From assembly GCA_038236965.1 (NCBI GenBank), contig JBBRZF010000207.1, positions 1 to 5,570 of the forward strand: DNA of 5,570 nt. Direction: 5' to 3'. Positions within the stretch are counted from its first letter, which is position 1. The number at the start of each line of letters is the position of its first letter. Made by a program: the position numbers and the translations under genes. The notes below the pieces were generated by a model. The model saw only the letters and a program-made list of their open reading frames with translations, was not told the DNA's origin and made no database searches. The DNA comes from JBBRZF01 sp038236965. Its GTDB lineage: Bacteria; Acidobacteriota; Terriglobia; Terriglobales; Acidobacteriaceae. This document shows positions 1 through 4,841 of the stretch, in pieces.

Positions 1-193
1 CGAACTTCGGATCGCTCAGGCGATGCTGCAGCGGGCCGTCGCTGGTCAGAAGCATTAGACCCTCGCTATCGATATCGAGTCTACCAACCGGATAGACATC
101 GGGGACATTCACGAACTGCCCGAGTGCGCGTTCCCCGGAGAACTGGCTGAGCACTCCGTACGGCTTGTGCAATAAGAGGTAACGATGGGCCAC
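1..193 (-). CDS. RluE-type 23S rRNA pseudouridine synthase, N-terminal fragment (cut by window edge)
   Basis: Enzymes of the RsuA/RluB/RluE/RluF family isomerise a specific uridine in ribosomal RNA to pseudouridine in the cytoplasm. The 64 visible residues read as the start of the catalytic domain: LLLHKPYGVLSQF near residues 6-18, then the family signature GRLDIDSEGL at 37-46 with the expected catalytic aspartate at residue 40, then LTSDG. The protein enters the catalytic domain at once, with no room for the N-terminal S4 RNA-binding domain of RsuA, RluB and RluF. That makes RluE (E. coli target U2457 of 23S rRNA) the closest type, though the exact target is inferred. The start is GTG at 193-191, because an in-frame TAA lies just upstream and the nearby ATG at 201-199 is in another frame. 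Its ribosome binding site is weak (AGAG about 12 nt upstream). It diverges from the sulfatase gene. The remaining two thirds lie outside the window. Confidence 0.88.
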   Translation of the reverse strand, partial: MAHRYLLLHKPYGVLSQFSGERALGQFVNVPDVYPVGRLDIDSEGLMLLTSDGPLQHRLSDPKF

Positions 194-217
194 ACGTTCA
201 TATTACTCTGCAAGTGA
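185..217 (+). other. Possible 10-codon leader ORF in front of the sulfatase
   Basis: A tiny frame, MGHTFILLCK, begins at ATG 185 and ends at TGA 215-217, sharing one base with the sulfatase ATG at 217 (TGATG). It has a better Shine-Dalgarno sequence (AAGAGGT, 174-180, five bases before the ATG if counted from AGAGG) than the sulfatase start itself. This arrangement is typical of translational coupling. However, the stretch also encodes the conserved N-terminus of the pseudouridine synthase on the other strand, so the SD-like bases may be coincidental. Confidence 0.2.
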
Positions 218-1614
218 TGACACGAAGACAATGGCTGGCCGCAATGATCGCCTCACCCGCTGCGTTGGCTCAACAGACAAGACCCAATTTTGTTTTTATT
301 CTCGCCGACGATCTTGGCTGGTCCGACCTTGGCTGCTACGGCGCTGACCTGCACGAGACTCCAAATATCGATCGTCTCGCCAAGCAATGCGTGCGCTTCA
401 CCAATGCCTACTCGGCCGCCCCCGTCTGCTCGCCGACGCGTGCTTCCATCATGACCGGCAAGCATCCGGCGAAACTCCACATGACGACGTGGCTTGAAAA
501 CGCGGAGCATCCGGCGAAGAATCGCAAGCTCCTGCCGCCCATCACAAGGGAGAATCTGCCGCACGAAGAAGTAACCATCGCCGAAGTGCTGCACGATGCG
601 GGCTACCGCACGGCTATTGTCGGCAAGTGGCATTTAGGGACGGCCGGAAACTATCCGGAGACGCAAGGGTTCGACATCAACATCGGTGGAACGTTTTGGG
701 GCGCACCGCCAACTTATTTCTATCCGTATAAGGCCATGCAGTCGAACGGCGAGTTCCGCTATGTGCCCCATCTCGAAAACGGAAAGCTTGGCGAATACCT
801 GACGGACCGCCTCACCGATGAGGCATTGAAGATAATCGATTCGGCGAAAGGGAATCTGTTTTTTCTCTACCTCGCGCATCACACGGTTCACACGCCGATC
901 GAAGCCAAGCAGCCAATGACGGAGAAGTACGAGAAGAAACTGAAGCCGGATTTGCACCACAAGAACGCAAAGTACGCGGCGATGACGCAGAGTCTTGATG
1001 AAAGCGTCGGCCGCGTATTGGCGAAGCTCGATGAATTGAATCTCACGAAGAACACGATCGTGATTTTTTCTTCGGACAACGGCGGATTTATCGGCCAGTC
1101 AATCACCGATAACTTCCCGTTGCGCTCCGGCAAAGGCTCGCTCTACGAAGGCGGCGTGCGCGTGCCGCTGATGGTCCGCTGGCCCGGCGTTACGCCCGCG
1201 GGCGCTGTGTCGCATGAACCGGTCGTGTCGGCCGACCTCTATCCTACGATGCTCGCGATGGCCGGGCTTGCCGGGGACGAGAAACACAATCGCGATGTTT
1301 ATGGAAAGAGCATCGCGCCGCTACTGCGGCAGCCTGCTTCAAAACTCGACCGGGACGAATTGTTCTTCCACTATCCGCATTACTACCCGACCACCACACC
1401 GGTCAGTGCGATCCGCGCGCGCGACTGGAAACTGCTCGAATACTTCGAGGACGGTCAACTTGAGTTATACAACCTGGCCAACGATCCCAGCGAGAAAAAC
1501 AACCTCGCCGCCACGATGCCGGAGAAAGCGCGCGAGCTGCGTACCCGCCTGAACTCTTGGCGCATCACCACGGGCGTGCAACTTCCGACGCCGAACGTCA
1601 AACCGCCGGCTTGA
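217..1614 (+). CDS. Secreted type I (formylglycine-dependent) sulfatase, arylsulfatase A-like
   Basis: It hydrolyses a sulfate ester, probably on a polysaccharide or glycosaminoglycan-like substrate outside the cytoplasm; the exact substrate cannot be read from sequence. Numbering from a GTG at 214 (466 aa), the N-terminus TRRQWLAA followed by ALA-QQ resembles a Tat or Sec signal with cleavage near residue 19. The sulfatase domain shows the metal-binding Asp pair in ILADDLG (32-33), the modification signature CSPTR at 72-76 with Cys72 to be converted to formylglycine, GKWHLG at 137-142, a His cluster AHHTVH at 221-226, SDNGG at 287-291 and the SGKGS lysine at 307. The C-terminal subdomain has the usual DWKL and LYNL...DPSE pattern near 404-426. 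Length and active site look complete. ATG 217 is preferred over GTG 214; neither has a good Shine-Dalgarno. No maturation enzyme is visible nearby. The 3' end overlaps the converging FAD oxidoreductase gene by 17 bp. Confidence 0.95.
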   Translation: MTRRQWLAAMIASPAALAQQTRPNFVFILADDLGWSDLGCYGADLHETPNIDRLAKQCVRFTNAYSAAPVCSPTRASIMTGKHPAKLHMTTWLENAEHPAKNRKLLPPITRENLPHEEVTIAEVLHDAGYRTAIVGKWHLGTAGNYPETQGFDINIGGTFWGAPPTYFYPYKAMQSNGEFRYVPHLENGKLGEYLTDRLTDEALKIIDSAKGNLFFLYLAHHTVHTPIEAKQPMTEKYEKKLKPDLHHKNAKYAAMTQSLDESVGRVLAKLDELNLTKNTIVIFSSDNGGFIGQSITDNFPLRSGKGSLYEGGVRVPLMVRWPGVTPAGAVSHEPVVSADLYPTMLAMAGLAGDEKHNRDVYGKSIAPLLRQPASKLDRDELFFHYPHYYPTTTPVSAIRARDWKLLEYFEDGQLELYNLANDPSEKNNLAATMPEKARELRTRLNSWRITTGVQLPTPNVKPPA

Positions 1615-2977
1615 TGTTTTGATTCACGTTGAAGAAATTCTTCGGGTCGTATTTGGCTTTGACCGCGGCAAGGCGATCATAGTTATCGCGATAGGTCGCG
1701 CGGATGCGGTCTTCGCCTTCTTCCATCATGAAGTTCACGTAGGCGCCGCCCGCACCGTATGGATGCAAGGCGTCATAGTACTTCTTCGCCCATTCGGTAA
1801 TCTTGTCCTTGTTCGCCGGATCCGGATCGACGCCCACAATTACCTCGCTCCACACCGCATCGCGGTAGCTCCACGGCGTTTCACTATTCGACACTCTGTG
1901 CGCAGCGCCGTTCACCGGATAGAGATGCATGCTGGAGTGGAGAGTCGGCATCAGCGCGCCGTGTTCGATATGCAGGGCGATCGCTTCGTCGCTCAGTTCC
2001 TTAAAGAAATCCGCCTTCCAATACCATTGCAGACCGGTGGGATATAGCCCGTCGAACATGCCTTGCAACATTGGGAACGGCATTTGCACGAAGAATTCGA
2101 ACGCGGGCGGCCGGTAAGTACGGAGCGGATCCAGCATTTGATTCGCCTGCTCCATGGAGCCGTTGTAGCACCACACGATGGCGCACATCTTCTTGAAGTG
2201 GAGGTGCTCCGGGAACGGCGGTCCGGGCGGAACAGTCATAAACGCGAAGAACCCGCTGATATCCTCCGGCGCCGAAACGATGAATTCCCGATACCACTTC
2301 ATGACATCCGCGGCTTGGTCCATTTCCCACAACATCGGACCGGCACAAACCATCATTACTGGATGAGCCTGGAACAGGAACGACGTGACGACGCCGAAAT
2401 TGCCGCCACCTCCCCTGATAGCCCAGAAGAGATCGCTGTTCTGCTTGGCGTTTGCAACGACGAACGAGCCATCGGCGAGAACTACATCCGCCGCCAGCAG
2501 GTTGTCGATGGTGAGCCCATACTTGCGCGTCAAGTGGCCGAGTCCGCCGCCGAGCGTCAGACCGCCGACGCCGGTGGAAGAGACGATTCCAGACGGCACG
2601 GTCAGCCCGAATGGATGCGTCGCGTGATCGACGTCGCCCCATTTACTCCCGCCTCCCACGCGCACCGTGTGTGCCGCGGGATCGACGTGAACGTACTGGA
2701 TGGGAGAAAGGTCTATGACAAGGCCGTCATCGCAAATGCCGAGCCCACCCGCATTGTGTCCGCCGCCCCGTATGGAAACCCGGATTCCATTCTCCTGTCC
2801 AAAGCGAACTGCAGTAATGACATCGGCGACGTCTACGCACTTGGCGATTAGACGCGGCTTTCGGTCGATCATCCCGTTGTAGACTTTTCGTGCCTCCGCG
2901 TAGCCAGGATCTTGCGGCTCAATGAGCTGACCGCGTAGCTGGCTTTTGAACTGTGCAATTGTTTCTTGCTGTAACAT
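1598..2977 (-). CDS. FAD-linked oxidoreductase, berberine-bridge-enzyme (BBE) type
   Basis: This is a 459-residue flavoenzyme of the vanillyl-alcohol-oxidase/PCMH superfamily. Members oxidise sugars, alcohols or secondary metabolites, passing electrons to oxygen or another acceptor; the substrate here is unknown. The FAD-binding domain covers roughly residues 40-205. RGGGHN (70-75) carries His74, the expected 8-alpha-histidyl attachment point for FAD. GVGGLTLGGGLGHL lies at 136-149 and IRGGGGNFGVVTSF at 187-200. The C-terminal BBE domain shows YVNFM at 413-417, EGEDRIR near 420-426 and YDPKNFF...NQNI at 443-455. The cysteine that gives a second FAD link in bicovalent relatives is not seen before GVGG (the stretch reads SGIVSST), so a single covalent link is inferred. 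No signal peptide is evident, so it is probably cytoplasmic. The start is ATG 2977, chosen for its strong ribosome binding site; a longer frame to 3133 would run back into the divergent gene and lacks family similarity. The length is normal for the family. Confidence 0.93.
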   Translation of the reverse strand: MLQQETIAQFKSQLRGQLIEPQDPGYAEARKVYNGMIDRKPRLIAKCVDVADVITAVRFGQENGIRVSIRGGGHNAGGLGICDDGLVIDLSPIQYVHVDPAAHTVRVGGGSKWGDVDHATHPFGLTVPSGIVSSTGVGGLTLGGGLGHLTRKYGLTIDNLLAADVVLADGSFVVANAKQNSDLFWAIRGGGGNFGVVTSFLFQAHPVMMVCAGPMLWEMDQAADVMKWYREFIVSAPEDISGFFAFMTVPPGPPFPEHLHFKKMCAIVWCYNGSMEQANQMLDPLRTYRPPAFEFFVQMPFPMLQGMFDGLYPTGLQWYWKADFFKELSDEAIALHIEHGALMPTLHSSMHLYPVNGAAHRVSNSETPWSYRDAVWSEVIVGVDPDPANKDKITEWAKKYYDALHPYGAGGAYVNFMMEEGEDRIRATYRDNYDRLAAVKAKYDPKNFFNVNQNIKPAV

Positions 2978-2980
2978 GGT

Positions 2981-2990
2981 CTCCTTCCTT
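2981..2990 (-). promoter_or_regulatory. Ribosome binding site of the FAD oxidoreductase
   Basis: Read on the minus strand, AAGGAAGGAG ends three bases before ATG 2977; the first purine block (GGAAGG) sits five bases away. It is the best Shine-Dalgarno sequence near this gene. It decides the start against the ATGs farther upstream, which would add a 52-residue unconserved extension. Confidence 0.8.
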
Positions 2991-2996
2991 GATCGC

Positions 2997-3024
2997 TTGA
3001 CACTTAAGCGCGTTTTTATATTTT
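2997..3024 (+). promoter_or_regulatory. Predicted sigma-70-type promoter for the beta-lactamase-like gene
   Basis: A perfect -35 hexamer TTGACA (2997-3002) is followed after 16 bases by TATTTT (3019-3024, 4 of 6 matches to TATAAT). TATATT at 3017-3022 matches better, but the spacer would be only 14 bases. The -10 candidates lie in an AT-rich tract (3013-3024) that stands out from the GC-rich surroundings. The predicted transcript would start near 3031, after the ATG at 3028, which supports translation from ATG 3061. On the minus strand the same tract contains TATAAA (3020-3015), a possible -10 for the FAD gene, without a convincing -35. Assignment rests on the E. coli-type consensus only. Confidence 0.5.
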
Positions 3025-3046
3025 GCCATGGATTTCGTTCCATGGC
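3025..3046. repeat. Perfect 8-bp inverted repeat, possible operator
   Basis: GCCATGGA (3025-3032) and TCCATGGC (3039-3046) form a perfect inverted repeat around six bases (TTTCGT). Each arm contains the self-complementary hexamer CCATGG, so the two hexamers also form a direct repeat 14 bp apart. It lies between the two divergent genes, over the predicted start of the rightward transcript and just upstream of the possible leftward -10. That placement suits a dimeric regulator controlling both genes. It could instead act as a hairpin in the 5' leader of the rightward transcript. No regulator gene is adjacent in the window. Confidence 0.5.
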
Positions 3047-3060
3047 GAGATAATAGTGCA

Positions 3061-3939
3061 ATGAGATCATTCCTCTGGATGTTGCCGCTTCTCCTTTTAA
3101 CATCGCTCGACGCGCAGACGCGCCTGAAGGCAAATATCGAACGCATCACGCGATCCGTCAACGCGCAATGGGGCATTTACGTTAAGTGCATCGAGACCGG
3201 CGAGGAGATCGTGATTGACGCCAATCGCCAGATGGATACCATGAGCGTCATCAAAATCCCGTTGATGGCGGAGGCGTTTCGACAGATTGAGGACGGGAAA
3301 TTCAAACTCGACGACCGCGTAACGCTGAAGGAGGAGGACAAGCGTCCAGGTACCGGCGTGATGCGGTCATTGGATGCCGGGGCGACGTTTAGCATTCGCG
3401 ATCTGCTGACGCTGATGACCATAGTCAGCGACAACACGGCGACGGATCTGATGTTCGCCAAGGTTGGTGGAACAGAACCGGTGAACCGCTACATGGAGGC
3501 GCAAGGGCTCTCTTCGATTCGCGCGACCGGTCCGGCGAGCCGGTGGTTCGCGGCGTTGCGTGCCGCTCCAGACGCCGAAGCGTTTCATCGCGAGGCCAAG
3601 ACGCTGTTCGGACTTGCCAGTCCGCACGATATCGGCAAGTTGCTGGAGAAGATCGCCAGCGGCAAGATGGTCAGCAAGCAGGCTAGCGATGAGATGCTGC
3701 GCATCATGCGCGGCCAGGTCTATTCGAGCCGTCTGCCACGGTACGTTTCGGGTTTTCGCATACCGCATAAGACCGGGGACTTTCTGCCGTATATCGGCAA
3801 CGACGCAGGGATCTTTGAGAGTCCTAAGCGGAATGTCGTTGTGGTGGTGTTTACCGCGAAGCATTTCGGCGCCGGACTGTATCTCGAAGATGCAATCGGC
3901 CGCATTGGCGAGTTAGTCGCAAACTACTTCGCGAACTGA
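3061..3939 (+). CDS. Exported serine hydrolase, class A beta-lactamase-like
   Basis: This 292-residue protein has the class A beta-lactamase/DD-peptidase fold. Residues 1-18 are a hydrophobic signal peptide (FLWMLPLLLL, cleavage likely at LDA-QT), so it acts in the periplasm. The catalytic motifs are in family order: SxxK as SVIK at 62-65 with nucleophile Ser62, SDN at 123-125 followed by TATDL, and KTG at 237-239 in HKTGD. Spacing from Ser62 to SDN is near the class A norm, but SDN to KTG is about ten residues longer. The omega-loop region (about 160-185) has no clear ExxLN with the deacylating glutamate, so beta-lactam hydrolysis is not assured; a peptidoglycan-related hydrolase or penicillin-binding role is possible. 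ATG 3061 is preferred over ATG 3028 because it opens directly on the signal peptide, has GAGA about ten bases upstream and follows the predicted transcript start. It is divergent from the FAD oxidoreductase. Confidence 0.87.
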   Translation: MRSFLWMLPLLLLTSLDAQTRLKANIERITRSVNAQWGIYVKCIETGEEIVIDANRQMDTMSVIKIPLMAEAFRQIEDGKFKLDDRVTLKEEDKRPGTGVMRSLDAGATFSIRDLLTLMTIVSDNTATDLMFAKVGGTEPVNRYMEAQGLSSIRATGPASRWFAALRAAPDAEAFHREAKTLFGLASPHDIGKLLEKIASGKMVSKQASDEMLRIMRGQVYSSRLPRYVSGFRIPHKTGDFLPYIGNDAGIFESPKRNVVVVVFTAKHFGAGLYLEDAIGRIGELVANYFAN

Positions 3940-3985
3940 TCTGGCATCCTTCGCTTCGATGCGTCACAATGGGAAAGGCTGCCAC

Positions 3986-4825
3986 ATGAAAGATCACTTC
4001 GCACAGGACCGAGTGCTCAAAGATCTGTTTCAGATGGATCATCCGAGCTTGCTGGATCAATTGACCGGCGGAGTTCGGGTGCGGCAATTCCTGAACGTGG
4101 AATTCCAGCGGATAATTGAGCGCCGCGCGGACATGGTGGCCGTGCTCGATGACGGCAGTGTTTTCCATTTGGAGATTCAGGGCAAGAACGACAAGCGCAT
4201 TCCCTACCGCGAGGGAATCTATGGCCTGCTGGTCTCGGAACGATTCCAGCGCCCGGTCAAACAGGTCGTGCTTTATGTTGGCGAGGCGAAGATGCGGATG
4301 GATTCCGAACTGGACACTGGGGGAGTGAAGGTTTCGTTCCGCCTGGTCGATATTCGGGAAATCGACGCCAGCGCGCTAATGAAAAGCGGCTGTGCGGGCG
4401 ACTTAGCCTTGGCGATGCTTGCCAAGGGTGGAACGGAGATGTTGCCTGAGATCGCCCGGCGCACAGCAGGGCTGAGCAATCCGGAGCGTGTTCGGGTGAT
4501 AATGCAACTCGTCTTGTTATCGAGCTTGCGTAAATTGTCGGGACGGTTGAAAATGGAATTGACGACTATGGGACCCATACCGATCGAGATTCGCGATAAT
4601 GAAATCCTCCGCGAGGTTTGGGAGGAGGTCATGGCCGAGGGACTGGCCGAGGGCGAAATGGCCGGAATGAAGAAGACGCTGCGCGGGCAGTTGAGCACCA
4701 AATTCGAGCGAGTTCCCAAATGGGTGGAAGAGCGTTTGGCGAAGGCGAACAAAGCGCAGATCCAACGATGGCTAAACAAGGTCGTCGTGGCCCAAACTCT
4801 CGAAGGCGTCATCGGCAAAAAGTAG
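3986..4825 (+). CDS. Rpn-family PD-(D/E)XK nuclease (recombination-promoting nuclease/transposase-like)
   Basis: Rpn proteins are metal-dependent DNA endonucleases; several act as toxins in anti-phage defence. In this 279-residue protein the N-terminal part (AQDRVLKDLF, residues 6-15) matches the family's opening helix. The nuclease core has Asp49 in RRADMV, a beta-hairpin over DDGSV, and EIQGK at 63-67 giving Glu63, Gln65 and Lys67 (a D...ExQxK form of the motif), followed by YREGIYGLLV. A helical middle follows, then MAEG/LAEG four-residue repeats at 216-227 and a C-terminus resembling DUF4351 (KFERVPKWVEERL, RWLNKVVVAQTLEGV). ATG 3986 is chosen because AAAGG lies seven bases upstream; the in-frame ATG 3959 has no such site. 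The gene begins 46 bp after the beta-lactamase-like gene, so readthrough is possible. It ends 16 bp before the converging kinase gene. It looks intact. An internal start is annotated separately. Confidence 0.88.
   Translation: MKDHFAQDRVLKDLFQMDHPSLLDQLTGGVRVRQFLNVEFQRIIERRADMVAVLDDGSVFHLEIQGKNDKRIPYREGIYGLLVSERFQRPVKQVVLYVGEAKMRMDSELDTGGVKVSFRLVDIREIDASALMKSGCAGDLALAMLAKGGTEMLPEIARRTAGLSNPERVRVIMQLVLLSSLRKLSGRLKMELTTMGPIPIEIRDNEILREVWEEVMAEGLAEGEMAGMKKTLRGQLSTKFERVPKWVEERLAKANKAQIQRWLNKVVVAQTLEGVIGKK
4620..4629 (+). promoter_or_regulatory. Internal Shine-Dalgarno-like sequence within the Rpn gene
   Basis: The purine run GGGAGGAGGT lies immediately before the in-frame ATG 4631. Counted from GGGAGG (4620-4625) the spacing is five bases; counted from AGGAGG (4623-4628) it is two. 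It is stronger than the site at the gene's own start. It encodes Trp-Glu-Glu-Val, so it could partly reflect GAG codon use, but Glu could also have been encoded by GAA. Confidence 0.5.
4631..4666 (+). repeat. Three 12-bp units coding a four-residue repeat in the Rpn protein
   Basis: Units 4631-4642, 4643-4654 and 4655-4666 encode MAEG, LAEG and EMAG. The first two differ at only two bases (first and last); the third is degenerate and shifted by one residue. Four-residue repeats of variable number are a reported feature of the Rpn dimerisation helix, and copy changes of 12 bp would keep the frame. Confidence 0.6.
4631..4825 (+). CDS. Putative internally initiated RpnS-like antitoxin (C-terminal domain of the Rpn protein)
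   Basis: Translation from Met216 of the Rpn protein would yield a 64-residue product with the same stop codon. Published work on enterobacterial Rpn genes (Storz laboratory) showed that the variable C-terminal domain is made separately from an internal start, dimerises through a helix bearing four-residue repeats, and blocks the toxic full-length nuclease. Three of those traits are visible here: a strong Shine-Dalgarno just upstream, a start at the beginning of MAEG-LAEG-EMAG, and a compact, mostly helical C-terminus rich in Lys and Glu. It lacks the nuclease residues Asp49, Glu63, Gln65 and Lys67. Whether it is expressed, and whether it neutralises this nuclease, is inference. Later in-frame ATGs at 4658 and 4667 have weaker upstream sequences. 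Confidence 0.45.
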   Translation: MAEGLAEGEMAGMKKTLRGQLSTKFERVPKWVEERLAKANKAQIQRWLNKVVVAQTLEGVIGKK

Positions 4826-4841
4826 CTTCCTTAGATGCCGC

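Noticed and set aside
2063..2851. Long open frame (262 codons) on the plus strand, antisense to the FAD oxidoreductase
   Set aside because: It lies wholly inside a gene with clear family motifs, shows no recognisable domain and has the Arg/His/Ala-rich composition typical of antisense frames in GC-rich genes.
2978..3133. 52-codon N-terminal extension of the FAD oxidoreductase
   Set aside because: It would start inside the opposite beta-lactamase-like gene, has no family similarity and bypasses the strong Shine-Dalgarno before ATG 2977.
3944..3962. GCATC...GATGC inverted repeat after the beta-lactamase-like gene as a terminator
   Set aside because: Only a 5-bp stem with a 9-base loop and no T-tract; such repeats occur by chance and it does not look like an intrinsic terminator.
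4273..4818. 181-codon minus-strand frame opposite the Rpn gene
   Set aside because: Ser/Arg/Ile-rich low-information sequence antisense to a recognised protein; no domain or ribosome binding site seen.
3986..4825. Rpn gene as part of a transposon or insertion sequence
   Set aside because: Despite the family's transposase-like name, no terminal inverted repeats or target-site duplications flank the gene, and its base composition resembles its neighbours.
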